This document shows positions 16,811-25,347 of a DNA stretch of 45,292 nt, piece by piece. The notes below the pieces were generated by a model. The model had not been told where the DNA came from. It searched no databases and was given only the letters and a program-made list of their open reading frames with translations. The position numbers were made by a program, and so were the translations under genes. Positions within the stretch are counted from its first letter, which is position 1. Each line of letters opens with the position of its first letter. The stretch is from Deltaproteobacteria bacterium (GTDB lineage: Bacteria; Desulfobacterota; DSM-4660; Desulfatiglandales; HGW-15), in the NCBI GenBank assembly GCA_019313825.1, contig JAFDAM010000009.1, forward strand, positions 1 through 45,292, in the 5' to 3' direction.

Positions 16811-18037
16811 ATGAACAATTCCGGGGTTACCATACCAAAGGCATGTGAGTATCTATTAATATCTATACTTTTTATAAATATTATCAGCTTGTTTGGCTGC
16901 TATCCGTCTTTGAAAAGAGAGGTGGAGAGGCCGGAAAAGGCCCTTTATCAGGTAAGATTCTTTTACCCGAAATTCAGTGATGATATGGATTTAGGGTCCC
17001 TTGCCCAGGCCATAAGAAGAAACCTCGGATATCTGAACAGGCTGGACCCGGGGCATATATTCTATTATGGGCCTCACATATTTACCTGTCAGCAGGTCCG
17101 CGATAGTCAGGAAGCCTTTCTGGATCTTATCTTAAAGTCCCCCGATTCAAAAGAACTAAACAGAAAGATCAAAAGAGATTTTCAGGTCTACAGGGCCGCC
17201 GGCCGTGTTGGAAACCGGAGCGTTCTCTTCACCGGCTATTTTGAACCGACATTCGAAGCAAGCCTCACACCGAACGGAAAATTCAAATACCCCTTATATA
17301 GGAAGCCGGATAACCTGATTCAGATTGATCTATCCCTGTTCAATAAAAAATATAAGGGGAATACCATAACCGCGAGAATCGATGGTAAAAAGGTCTTGCC
17401 TTACTATTCCAGGCAACAGATAGAGGTGGATAAGAGATTGGAGGGGAGGAATCTGGAGATAGCGTGGTTAAAGGACCCTGTTGATGTGGCCTTCCTCCAT
17501 ATACAGGGCTCCGGCCGATTAAGCCTGCCGGACGGCAATATGATCTCCGTGGGCTATCAGGCGTCCAATGGCCGGCCCTACAGGAGCATTGGACGATATC
17601 TGCTTGATAAGGAGTATATGATTAAGGAAGAGATGTCCATGCAGGGTATCCGGAAATATCTGTCAGGACATCCCGAGATAGTTGATGAGGTCTTGAACCA
17701 CAATCCTTCCTATGTGTTTTTCCGGGTCATGGAAAACGGGCCCCTTGGCAACATCAGTGTTCCCCTTACTGCCGGTCGGTCAGTTGCTCTGAACTCCAGG
17801 CTTTTCCCGAAGGGTGCGCTCTGTTTTATCTCCAGTGAAAAACCTGTTATTGATGATAAAGGAGAGATAAAAGACTGGACGAAATTTTCCCGTTTTGTTC
17901 TTAATCAGGATACAGGAGGAGCCATAAAGGGGACCGGAAGGGCTGATCTTTTTTGGGGGAGGGATAAATACGCGGAACTGGCAGCAGGACACATGCAGCA
18001 TGAAGGACAGCTCTATGTGCTAATAAAAAAGCCTTGA
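16811..18037 (+). CDS. mltA: Membrane-bound lytic murein transglycosylase A
   Basis: A lipoprotein that cleaves peptidoglycan with formation of 1,6-anhydro-muropeptides. I place the start at ATG 16811 (408 residues). That gives a signal sequence ending in the lipobox SLFGC (Cys30), while the upstream TTG at 16715 would add 32 residues that run through a repeat-type hairpin. The MltA domain shows YFEP, HIQGSGRL, VGYQASNGRPY and, in the 3D domain, DTGGAIKGTGRADLFWG with the likely catalytic Asp (DLFWG). It stands alone on the plus strand. Confidence 0.92.
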   Translation: MNNSGVTIPKACEYLLISILFINIISLFGCYPSLKREVERPEKALYQVRFFYPKFSDDMDLGSLAQAIRRNLGYLNRLDPGHIFYYGPHIFTCQQVRDSQEAFLDLILKSPDSKELNRKIKRDFQVYRAAGRVGNRSVLFTGYFEPTFEASLTPNGKFKYPLYRKPDNLIQIDLSLFNKKYKGNTITARIDGKKVLPYYSRQQIEVDKRLEGRNLEIAWLKDPVDVAFLHIQGSGRLSLPDGNMISVGYQASNGRPYRSIGRYLLDKEYMIKEEMSMQGIRKYLSGHPEIVDEVLNHNPSYVFFRVMENGPLGNISVPLTAGRSVALNSRLFPKGALCFISSEKPVIDDKGEIKDWTKFSRFVLNQDTGGAIKGTGRADLFWGRDKYAELAAGHMQHEGQLYVLIKKP

Positions 18038-18156
18038 ACATACTATCTTCACCTTGTTCTTTGCCTGCCCTGACCGAGAAATAAATACTGACTCATAATT
18101 TCCAATGAGACTGGACATAATAAAGATAACGTCCATAATTAAGTAAATAACTTCAT

Positions 18157-18255
18157 CCCGCCATATGGCGGGACCGTGATCAAATATTTGGGGTTTGCGC
18201 CACCGGCCATTAATTTCCATATGCCGGCATTGCAAAATCCTAACCGGACATTACT
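18157..18255. repeat. Composite repeat: modular-family arm fused to half of the 27.1-kb element
   Basis: A 16-bp perfect palindrome (CCCGCCATATGGCGGG, 18157-18172) is followed by 18176-18201, which matches the inner arm of the 20.5-kb palindrome (GATCAAATATTTGGGG). Then 18200-18255 matches the right end of the 27.1-kb element (CCACCGGCCAT, then ATCCTAACCGGACATTACT). It ends 15 bp behind the glyS stop codon. Confidence 0.7.
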
Positions 18256-18270
18256 GGGTGAGGCATAAAG

Positions 18271-20349
18271 TCAGATAGAAAACTTGGAAAGATCCGCGAG
18301 GCTTAGAAAAAGGCGGGTAATGTTCTGCAATATTCCGACCCGGTTATCTCTCAATTCAGGGCTTTCTTTTATCAGGACCTCAACTCCATCAAAAAAATCA
18401 TCCACAGGCTTCCTCAACCTTGCCAAGAGATTCAGGGCCTCAAGATATTCTCTCTTTTTCATCAGCCCATAGACGTCATCCTTGATCCCTTCATATGTAT
18501 CCCATAACACGGACTCGCAGGGGTCTTTGAACAGGCCCGGGTCCACGGTCAATACCTCTTCCTGCTTTTTTAATATGTTTGTGACCCTCTTAAAAGTCAG
18601 GGCGAGAGATTCGAAATCTCCAGACTCGGTCATGAATCTCCTAAGCTGATCAATCCTGATTCGAAGTTGACTTATCCGGTCAAACTCCGCAGACACGACG
18701 GCCTCAATCAGGTCAGACTCATACCCTGATCCTAACATCATGTTCTTGTATCTCTCTCTAAAGAAGCCTAATACCTTGTTTAAGACCTGGCCCCTGTCAA
18801 CCTCCACATCCTGCCCTAATATATCCAAAGATCTGGAGATAAATTCCTGCAGGGATATTTCCCATTCCATATCTTCAAGGATTCTGATGATGGCCAGGGC
18901 GTGTCTTCGAAGCGCGAATGGGTCTGCCGCCCCGGTCGGTTCCAACTGGATTGCAAAACATCCAGTGATGGTATCCATCCGGTCTGACAGCCCGACAATG
19001 GTCCCGGTAGGGGATGTGGGCAGCTCATCACCTGCCCGCGCGGGGAGGTAGTGTTCATGTATGGCCAGACAGACCTCCTCAGGATGATTGTCAAGCCGGG
19101 CATATTCCCTCCCCATAACGCCCTGGAGGGTTGGGAATTCCATAACCATTTCAGTAACAAGGTCACATTTGCAGAGTCTCGCGGCAAGCCTGATATCATC
19201 AGTCTTTTCCGGTACTATCTGCCCTGCAAGGTATTCCGCCAGTTTGACAAAACGTTCCACCTTGGCAAAAGAGGTCCCGAGCTCGGCCTGGTAGATGACC
19301 CCTTTCAGGTCTTCCAGTCTATCCTCAAGGGGCCTTTTCCTATCCTCTTTAAAAAAGAAGTCCGCATCATTAAGCCTGGCCCTCAGGACCCTTTCATGGC
19401 CTTTCCTTACGATGGATTCATCCCTTGCTTTGGTGTTGTTGATTGCCACAAAATTCGGCATCAACCGGCCATCTTTGTCTTTAATGGCAAAATACTTCTG
19501 GTGCTCTTTCATTGCCGTTATCAAGACAGGATCGGGCAGGTCGAGGAATGCCTTATCAAAACCACCACAGACAGCAGAAGGGAACTCTGCGAGATTGGCC
19601 ACTTTCGTCAACAGCTCCGGATCTTCCATGGGAATGCCTGAGACCGTTTTAGCCTTCTTGATAACTTCCTTTTGCACCAGGATTCTTCGCTCTGCCTGAT
19701 CGATAATAACGGAGCTTTCCTTCATCTTCTGGAGATAATCCTGGAGATCCTTTATCTCCATGGCCCGGGGCGCCATAAACCTGTGTCCCCGGGTCTTGTT
19801 TCCGCTCCTGACACCGGCCGCATCCATGGGGATCACCTCGCCGCCCAAAAGGGCGAGGACCCAGTGGATAGGCCGAACAAAAGGAACTCCTATATCTCCC
19901 CACCTCATGGACTTTGGCCACGGGATATCCGTTATCAGTTTAGGAAATATTTCGGTCAGGATCTCACTGGTTGGTCTCCCAGGTATCTTGAGCTTGACAT
20001 GGAGGTACTCGCCTTTTGGGGTCTCCACGGACTGCAGGTCATCGACTGACACACCATGTTTCTTTGCAAATCCCAGAGCCGCCTTTGTAGGGTTCCCTTC
20101 CTGGTCATAGGCAGCCTTTTTGGGAGGCCCTGTCACCTCCTGGACCATATCTTCCTGTCTGTCGGCTATCTCCTTGCCGATCAAGACCAGCCGCCTTGGG
20201 GTCCCGTATACATTCAGCCCACCTGACTGATGGATTCTATTCTCCTTCAGACAGGTCTCTGTCAAGCGCTTCAGTTCCCTTAATCCATTCTCAAGATAGT
20301 CTGAAGGGATCTCTTCTGTTCCTATCTCTATTAATAGTTCAGCAGGCAT
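18271..20349 (-). CDS. glyS: Glycine--tRNA ligase beta subunit
   Basis: The beta subunit of the bacterial alpha2beta2 glycyl-tRNA synthetase, 692 residues and full length. It opens with LLIEIGTEEIPSDYLENGL and contains GTPRRLVL, FGFAKKHG-like and EHQKYFA segments. An HD-type region and a C-terminal anticodon-binding DALR-like domain follow (about 585-690). ATG 20349 has only a weak ribosome site (AGAGATG). Its partner glyQ lies upstream but 380 bp away, with a palindromic element between them, where direct adjacency is usual. Confidence 0.94.
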   Translation of the reverse strand: MPAELLIEIGTEEIPSDYLENGLRELKRLTETCLKENRIHQSGGLNVYGTPRRLVLIGKEIADRQEDMVQEVTGPPKKAAYDQEGNPTKAALGFAKKHGVSVDDLQSVETPKGEYLHVKLKIPGRPTSEILTEIFPKLITDIPWPKSMRWGDIGVPFVRPIHWVLALLGGEVIPMDAAGVRSGNKTRGHRFMAPRAMEIKDLQDYLQKMKESSVIIDQAERRILVQKEVIKKAKTVSGIPMEDPELLTKVANLAEFPSAVCGGFDKAFLDLPDPVLITAMKEHQKYFAIKDKDGRLMPNFVAINNTKARDESIVRKGHERVLRARLNDADFFFKEDRKRPLEDRLEDLKGVIYQAELGTSFAKVERFVKLAEYLAGQIVPEKTDDIRLAARLCKCDLVTEMVMEFPTLQGVMGREYARLDNHPEEVCLAIHEHYLPARAGDELPTSPTGTIVGLSDRMDTITGCFAIQLEPTGAADPFALRRHALAIIRILEDMEWEISLQEFISRSLDILGQDVEVDRGQVLNKVLGFFRERYKNMMLGSGYESDLIEAVVSAEFDRISQLRIRIDQLRRFMTESGDFESLALTFKRVTNILKKQEEVLTVDPGLFKDPCESVLWDTYEGIKDDVYGLMKKREYLEALNLLARLRKPVDDFFDGVEVLIKESPELRDNRVGILQNITRLFLSLADLSKFSI

Positions 20350-20429
20350 ATATCATCTCTTGAAATTTGTAATTCATCACTTATCATCAATCTTCCGTTA
20401 TTGGTTTCTTGCTATTAATTATTGTAACT

Positions 20430-20731
20430 TGAAAACTACGTCCTTTGGACGTGCTCAGAGAAAATCCGTTCTACCTGAAAAGGGCAATCTATACGGCAAT
20501 GACTATCTCTTCAAGACGATATCTACTACCTTTTGAGGAAGTGGCCAAATATTTGGGCTTTGCAAAGTCAGTTGCAGACTCCAAAGGATTTACAGGCATA
20601 AAACCCAAATATTTGACCACTGCAGAGTCAAGTGGAATTCTAAAAAGATATCGTCTTGAAGAGACAGCCATCGCCTCCCAGGATTTACGGCGCAAACACA
20701 ACCACGTCCTTGGAGTATGTATTCTTTACTC
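20430..20731. mobile_element. Palindromic MITE-like element in the glyQ-glyS spacer (modular repeat copy E)
   Basis: Nested inverted arms: outer 20495-20524 against 20643-20675 (TCTCTTCAAGACGATATC against GATATCGTCTTGAAGAGA), and inner 20541-20563 against about 20597-20621 (CAAATATTTGGG against CCCAAATATTTG). The right flank carries GCGCAAACACAACCACGTCC and ends with ATTCTTTACTC at 20721-20731, overlapping the glyQ stop codon (20730-20732). Both strands happen to be open for 70-100 codons because of the symmetry, but no protein family is seen. Confidence 0.75.
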
Positions 20732-21611
20732 ATTTATTGCTATTTAACAGCGGATACCCCATCTCCTCCCTCTGGGCCAGATAATTCCTTGAGACCCGCC
20801 TTGCCAGGTTCCTGATACGGTCAATATATTGAGTCCTTTCATTAACACTGATGGCGCCTCTCGCGTCCAGTATATTAAAGGCATGGGAGCACTTGAGACA
20901 ATAGTCATACGCGGGCAGGACGATCCCCTGTTCACTTATCCTTATGGATTCCTGCTCGTACATGTCAAATGTCTTTATCAGCATGTCCACATCAGCCAGT
21001 TCAAAGTTATAGACAGAGAGTTCCCATTCCCCTTTTTTGTGGACGTCTCCGTAGGTAACCTTTTCGTTCCATAAAAGGTCATAGACGCTCTCTTTTTCCT
21101 GAAGGTACAGGGCGATTCTCTCAAGGCCGTAGGTAATCTCTACTGAGATCGGGTCCAGTCTGACACTCCCGGCCTGCTGGAAATAGGTGAACTGGGTGAT
21201 CTCCATGCCGTCCAGCCAAACCTCCCATCCAAGACCCGACGCGCCAAGGGTGGGGGATTCCCAGTCATCCTCCACAAAACGGATATCATGATCAAGCGGA
21301 TCAATTTTCAGAGCCTTTAGACTGTCAATATAAATATCCTGGATATCGATAGGCGAGGGCTTTATCACCACCTGATACTGGTAATAATGTCCAAGGCGAT
21401 TGGGATTCTCTCCGTACCTGCCGTCAGTCGGACGCCTGGAGGGCTCCACATAGGCGACAGACCACGGTTCAGGTCCCAAGGCCCTCAAAAGGGTTGCAGG
21501 GTTAAAAGTGCCTGCTCCGACCTCAAGGTCGTAGGGCTGCTGGATCAGGCAACCCCTGTCTGCCCAGAATTTTTCCAAACACAGAATCAGTTCCTGAAAT
21601 GTCATTGACAT
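20730..21611 (-). CDS. glyQ: Glycine--tRNA ligase alpha subunit
   Basis: The alpha subunit carrying the aminoacylation active site, 293 residues. The family pattern is clear: [20 protein letters not shown] (residues 14-33), [27 protein letters not shown] and [23 protein letters not shown] 21611 is followed by a second ATG two codons later (21605) with GGAG 8 nt upstream, so the true start may be 21605. The C-terminus ends at the usual place; its stop codon coincides with the end module of the dispersed repeat. Confidence 0.95.
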   Translation of the reverse strand: MSMTFQELILCLEKFWADRGCLIQQPYDLEVGAGTFNPATLLRALGPEPWSVAYVEPSRRPTDGRYGENPNRLGHYYQYQVVIKPSPIDIQDIYIDSLKALKIDPLDHDIRFVEDDWESPTLGASGLGWEVWLDGMEITQFTYFQQAGSVRLDPISVEITYGLERIALYLQEKESVYDLLWNEKVTYGDVHKKGEWELSVYNFELADVDMLIKTFDMYEQESIRISEQGIVLPAYDYCLKCSHAFNILDARGAISVNERTQYIDRIRNLARRVSRNYLAQREEMGYPLLNSNK

Positions 21612-21952
21612 CTCCGTCCATATATTTTTACTTAGGAAAGCAAATGATTTTCAAGGGTTGGAAGTTATCACCCGGGGGAATCCATGTCAAGAAACATACG
21701 ACCCCAGGAAAAGCCCTCAACTTCGGCAATGCCCATCTCTTCAAGGCGACCCCGCCCTGGCGGGACCTCTTTTAATAGATATACTGTTTTCGGGTGTATA
21801 CAACGGCATGTCCTCTGGACCCGATAGTAATGACGGTTGCCGGCGGGCTTTTATTTCTGGCGGGGCTACTCAGGTTGTCAGGTCCACGGTTTATGGTTCA
21901 TCGTTCTCCAACCTTGAACCCTTGAACCTTGAACCTAAGTAATTACTTTATC
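21612..21952. other. Repeat-rich spacer between glyQ and the DUF456 gene
   Basis: No gene is supported. It includes GGCAATGCCCATCTCTTCAAGGCGA (about 21725-21749, quoted here only in part as CATCTCTTCAAGGCGA), which is the left outer arm of the modular repeat (copy F). It also has a CCCGCC/GGCGGG hairpin (21751-21764) and a CCTTGAAC-type tandem run (21912-21935). Confidence 0.55.
21725..21935. repeat. Dispersed modular repeat, copy F (partial)
   Basis: CGGCAATG with CATCTCTTCAAGGCGA (21724-21749) matches the left arm at 20494-20518. The right part holds the degenerate run CCTTGAACCC TTGAACC TTGAACC, the inverse of the GGTTCAA run in copy A. Confidence 0.5.
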
Positions 21953-22435
21953 CTACATAATGATCAGCCATAAAAAGGCAGTGATCATGGCGACGGCAGC
22001 CACGATCTTGAAAAAGGTGCCTGCCACGAAACCCAGGAAAGCCCCCCAACCTGACCGGACCGCTTCAGGCATGGACCGTCCTCCGATGAGTTCGCCCAGA
22101 ATCGCACCCATAAAGGTCCCGATAATCAGGCCTATCACGTTTAGAAGGATCACTCCAACGATTGCCCCGATAGTGGAACCTATTACCCCTGCCCGGGTGC
22201 CTCCGAATTTTTTCGCTCCAAGTGCGCCTGCCAGATAGTCCAGCAGTACCGTGATCCCCGTTACCAGGCCGAACGCGATCATGATGCCCAGGCCATAGTT
22301 CTGCCAGCCGGTAACAAGACCATAGACGAGATACCCGCCATAGACGAGGGGAAGGCTGGGGATTATGGGCAGGAACGTCCCTACAAGCCCTGCGGCCATG
22401 AGCAGCAGCGAGATTATTAAAAAGAGAATTTCCAT
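21953..22435 (-). CDS. DUF456 family membrane protein
   Basis: A 160-residue, very hydrophobic protein with about four or five membrane segments. It has the DUF456 features: an N-terminal hydrophobic helix followed by GTFLPIIPSLPLVYGG (about 19-34), LLDYLAGALGAKKFGGTRAGVIGS (middle, given by its key residues D-Y-A-G-A-K-G-G-S) and glycine-rich helices. The function is unknown. The ATG (22433-22435) directly abuts a terminal-inverted-repeat element, and the upstream sequence has no Shine-Dalgarno-like motif. An in-frame stop lies about 11 codons upstream, so a longer start is not available. Confidence 0.85.
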   Translation of the reverse strand: MEILFLIISLLLMAAGLVGTFLPIIPSLPLVYGGYLVYGLVTGWQNYGLGIMIAFGLVTGITVLLDYLAGALGAKKFGGTRAGVIGSTIGAIVGVILLNVIGLIIGTFMGAILGELIGGRSMPEAVRSGWGAFLGFVAGTFFKIVAAVAMITAFLWLIIM

Positions 22436-22628
22436 AAGGTTATACCTGAATTTTGCACCAACTATCTACTGCGGCTTGAAGCGCCTTATCTTTAAAGCTC
22501 GTTTCATGATTTTTATCCTCACCATATGGATAATATGCTTGCGGGTCAAAATCACTCCAACTTCGCTTTAAACACAAGGCTTTCGGCGCCTCGCTACGAT
22601 ACTTGGTGCAAAATTCAGGTAATACCTT
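22436..22628. mobile_element. MITE-like element with 26-bp terminal inverted repeats
   Basis: The left end 22436-22461 and right end 22603-22628 are reverse complements at 24 of 26 positions, with an exact 18-bp core (ACCTGAATTTTGCACCAA at 22444-22461). Inside, GCTTGAAGCGCC and GGCGCCTCGC continue the fold. Total length is 193 bp with no coding potential. It fills nearly all the space between the DUF456 gene and the Nudix gene. Confidence 0.8.
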
Positions 22629-22741
22629 TTATTATCGTATTTTGTGGACAACTTGCCATTAAAGAGGATAATAATACGCTGTTTGATTTTCTTTACAAAG
22701 GGATATTTTTTGATGAAAATAGAATTAACGGAAAGATGTGA

Positions 22742-23341
22742 ATGAATAATATTGAACTGATAAAGGATCTCTTGAGCGCCAGGACACCGAGGTCTATTCA
22801 GGATGATGATCCCACTTTTGTCCATGCTGCCGTGCTGATCCCGCTTTTTATTGAAAATGGTGGCTATAAGATCCTTTTTACTAAAAGGACTGACAGGGTG
22901 GAGCACCATAAGGGACAGATATCATTCCCCGGTGGCGTGGTGGATGAAGAAGACGATTCTCTGGAAGATACGGCATTGAGAGAGGCCTATGAAGAGGTCG
23001 GCCTGTTAAAAGAGGACGTGAAGATCCTGGGACAGATAGATGACACTCCTACAGTAGTATCCCAATTCATTATCCACCCCTTTGTGGGTCTGATACCGTA
23101 TCCATATGATTTTATAATCAACACTGAGGAAGTGAAGTGGCTTATCAAGGTGCCTTTTGAGGTCTTTTCCCCGGACAATTCCGTTCATGGAGGAGATGCG
23201 TTCGAGTTTCAGCGTATCACATATCGCGGCCCGGCTTATCAATATTGTGATGATACAATATGGGGGGCTACGGCAAGGATCATGGAAAACTTCATTGAGG
23301 TTGTCGGGGAAAAATTAAACTTGCCTCTGGAAAAGGGATAG
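22742..23341 (+). CDS. NudL-like Nudix hydrolase (probable CoA pyrophosphatase)
   Basis: A 199-residue Nudix protein. The NudL/CoA-pyrophosphatase signature is present: LFTKRTDRVEHHKGQISFPGG (about 45-65, key residues R49, H55/H56, G58, FPGG), then the Nudix box with the spacing of NudL ending in REAYEEVGL (80-88). Standard Nudix glycine and glutamate positions are shifted in the same way as in NudL. By family it would hydrolyse CoA or derivatives; the substrate has not been shown for this protein. The ribosome site before ATG 22742 is weak. Confidence 0.85.
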   Translation: MNNIELIKDLLSARTPRSIQDDDPTFVHAAVLIPLFIENGGYKILFTKRTDRVEHHKGQISFPGGVVDEEDDSLEDTALREAYEEVGLLKEDVKILGQIDDTPTVVSQFIIHPFVGLIPYPYDFIINTEEVKWLIKVPFEVFSPDNSVHGGDAFEFQRITYRGPAYQYCDDTIWGATARIMENFIEVVGEKLNLPLEKG

Positions 23342-23359
23342 GATATATTTCCCTCTTTT

Positions 23360-23436
23360 CGGGACGTGGCTCAGCCTGGTAGAGCACCGCGTTCGGGACG
23401 CGGGGGCCGCTGGTTCAAATCCAGTCGTCCCGACCA
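23360..23436 (+). tRNA. tRNA-Pro (anticodon CGG)
   Basis: The cloverleaf is complete: acceptor CGGGACG/CGTCCCG, D arm GCTCAGCCTGGTAGAGC, anticodon stem CCGCG/CGCGG with loop TTCGGGA giving anticodon CGG, T arm GCTGG-TTCAAAT-CCAGT, discriminator A and an encoded CCA (23434-23436). It starts 18 bp after the Nudix gene, so it may be co-transcribed with it. Confidence 0.96.
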
Positions 23437-23444
23437 GGAATAAC

Positions 23445-23479
23445 AAGGCTTCCAGGGTTTTTTATCCTGAGAGCCTTTT
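23445..23479 (+). terminator. Terminator-like hairpin behind tRNA-Pro
   Basis: AAGGCTTCCAGG (23445-23456) pairs with CCTGAGAGCCTT (23466-23477) with one internal mismatch; TTTT follows. A second hairpin with a better T-tract lies just downstream. Confidence 0.55.
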
Positions 23480-23484
23480 AAATT

Positions 23485-23528
23485 AAGGGTTTTTAGCATT
23501 GCATAGCGCTGAAAGCCCTTTTATTTTT
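23485..23528 (+). terminator. Rho-independent terminator
   Basis: AAGGGTTTTTAGC (23485-23497) pairs with GCTGAAAGCCCTT (23508-23520), with two G-T pairs in the RNA, and is followed by TTATTTTT. It probably ends the tRNA-Pro transcript. Confidence 0.7.
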
Positions 23529-23562
23529 GGCTTTCCGCTGTATCTGTTCTGTTTTATTTACT

Positions 23563-23583
23563 GTTTGGTCCATAGTTTGGTCA
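23563..23583. repeat. Tandem GTTTGGTC pair near tRNA-Pro
   Basis: Two direct copies of GTTTGGTC (23563-23570 and 23576-23583), 13 bp apart, about 130 bp behind the tRNA-Pro 3' end. They could be recombinase arm-type sites left from an excised or decayed integrative element, but no integrase gene or second att copy is seen here. Confidence 0.3.
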
Positions 23584-23725
23584 ATATATAAAACAAAGAT
23601 GGTGATAAGACTTTCTGAAAGATTATTACTCAAGTTTCGCATCTATAATAATGATGGATCGCCTTTTATAGTCAATGCTTGAGAGTCATATTAGGGGTAA
23701 TAAATTCGTAACTGCTCTGGTAGAT

Positions 23726-23971
23726 AGGCTGTAGGCGTTTAGGCTGTAGGAGAAAATCATGCGTGATCATAGGTCGCTCAGAGTGTTTGAATTGGCTGAC
23801 GAAGTGGCGCTTCTGATCTATCGAACCCATAGAGAATTTTCTAATGAGGAAGTATATGGGTTGACTTCTCAAATGAGAAGAGTGGCTATTTCAGTTCCAT
23901 CAAATATCGTTGAAGGATGCCCCAATTTGATCAATGGGAAAAACCTAATAGCCTTTAGCCTATAGCCTAAA
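23726..23971. repeat. Inverted TAGGCT-type repeats flanking the S23-like remnant
   Basis: The left arm 23726-23750 contains TTTAGGCTGTAGG; the right arm 23943-23971, reversed, contains TTTAGGCTATAGG. They bracket the broken S23-type reading frame and suggest that gene and flanks form one transposed or repeated unit. Confidence 0.5.
23759..23965 (+). pseudogene. Truncated four-helix-bundle protein (23S rRNA intervening-sequence/S23 family)
   Basis: The first 55 or so codons match the S23/intervening-sequence protein pattern: RSLRVFELADEVALLIY, then EEVYGLTSQMRR and ISVPSNIVEG. Full-length members have about 115-125 residues, with a GRxS...EF helix after NIxEG. Here the frame leaves the family right after VEGC and ends at 68 residues inside the right flanking repeat. 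The remnant has lost two of its four helices and is probably non-functional. In related bacteria such genes occur in 23S rRNA insertions and also as free-standing copies. Confidence 0.7.
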
Positions 23972-24048
23972 CAACCTGAGTAGTTATAGGTTTTTTTGTA
24001 GAAAAATTGTGCTTGAGGATAATGAAATTGTGACCTTTATGAGAAGAT

Positions 24049-25347
24049 TTATGATTGTTTTGTTGATATGGAAACACGATGACGCGGAGCGGCAATCCAA
24101 ATACTTATGATCCCTACACTTATACTCACCAATAACAGGGTAAAAGGGATTAAATAACTTCCCGTATGATCATGAAAATATCCGGCCAGATAAGGCCCGA
24201 ACGCTCCACCGATTCCGAATCCCATTACCTGGATTGCCATAATACGTCCAAGGGAGCTTCCTGGAAAAAGATCCCCTATTGCGGCGGCAGTCATTAACCC
24301 AGTAGAGCCGATTCCTAAACCATAGAGAATGACGAATGCATATAGCATCCACTGGGAAGTCGCATCACTGATTAAAAGAAATAATAAAATCCCGATAATA
24401 GCAGCACAACCGCCCAATGTGAAGGTTATCTCTCTGCCGATTCGATCTGATAAAAATCCCCAAAAAATTCCCGAAAGTGACATTATAAGGCCGACCGATC
24501 CCACGAGTGATGCAGCAAGGAATTTGCTATAACCCATATCCACGACGTGAACTGCCTGGTGCACCAAAAGCATGTTGCTAACAAATCCATTACTAAAAAA
24601 AGCTAAAATAATATACCAAAAGGCCTTGGTTTGCATCGCCTCACTCAATGTCCATGTTTTAGGCATATTGGAAAAGGTAATATCTCCCTTGAATTCTACC
24701 TTTTGATCAGAAAGATCTTCTTGATATTGGGGAATGACACCGTCCGGATACTGACCCACTTCTTCAGGTGATCGTCGCTGCAAAATTAATGTCATCGGGA
24801 AAACAATACATAGGACAAGGCTGGCGAGAAGCAAAAAGGCGTTACGCCACCCGGCTGTGTCAATCATTAATTCGGCCAGAGGCACAATAACCATGGCACC
24901 GACACCGACACCTGAAAGTGTCAGACCCATTACAAACCCTCTTCTCCGGTTAAACCATTTGAGAATAATTGACATGTGCGGTGAATAGGACAGGGTGTTT
25001 ACGCCTATGGCTATGACTATACCAAAGAAGACATATAGGTGCCATATGGCAGTGGTACGGCCGACAGCCACAAGCCCCATAATCAATAGGATTGCACCCA
25101 TTGGAAAGAGTTTTCGCGGACCGAGACGGTCAATAAGGTATCCGGAAAAAGGGGAGAACAGAGCATGTACTATCATGGCAAGTGAAAAGGCCCCGGCCGT
25201 CTCGGCTCGACCCCATCCATATTCATTAAGGATGGCAATGAAGAAGACCCCAAAGGAGTAACGTATACCAAGAGAGAAAAACAGGGTGAGAAAAGATACG
25301 GCAACGATAACCCAGCCATAATAAAACCTGTAAGGCTTTACTTTCAA
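24049..25347 (-). CDS. MFS transporter (OFA/monocarboxylate-type)
   Basis: A 432-residue secondary transporter with about 12 membrane segments in two halves and a charged central loop (about 195-235, QRRSPEEVGQYPDG). The N-terminal FYYGWVIVAVSFLTLFFSLG and the loop motif YLIDRLGPRKLFPMG (about 69-83) fit the oxalate/formate antiporter-like (OFA) group. Probable substrates are small carboxylates, but this is inference. The start is TTG 25347 with GGTGG about 9 nt upstream. It appears monocistronic. Confidence 0.85.
   Translation of the reverse strand: MKVKPYRFYYGWVIVAVSFLTLFFSLGIRYSFGVFFIAILNEYGWGRAETAGAFSLAMIVHALFSPFSGYLIDRLGPRKLFPMGAILLIMGLVAVGRTTAIWHLYVFFGIVIAIGVNTLSYSPHMSIILKWFNRRRGFVMGLTLSGVGVGAMVIVPLAELMIDTAGWRNAFLLLASLVLCIVFPMTLILQRRSPEEVGQYPDGVIPQYQEDLSDQKVEFKGDITFSNMPKTWTLSEAMQTKAFWYIILAFFSNGFVSNMLLVHQAVHVVDMGYSKFLAASLVGSVGLIMSLSGIFWGFLSDRIGREITFTLGGCAAIIGILLFLLISDATSQWMLYAFVILYGLGIGSTGLMTAAAIGDLFPGSSLGRIMAIQVMGFGIGGAFGPYLAGYFHDHTGSYLIPFTLLLVSISVGIISIWIAAPRHRVSISTKQS

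Noticed and set aside
20445-20747. 100-codon open frame (and a 70-codon frame on the other strand) between glyS and glyQ
   Set aside because: Both frames run through the palindrome and encode the same KYLGF-type words because of its symmetry; no ribosome site and no protein family.
23360-23600. Active integration site at tRNA-Pro
   Set aside because: No integrase gene and no second copy of the tRNA 3' end occur nearby; only a tentative scar is reported.
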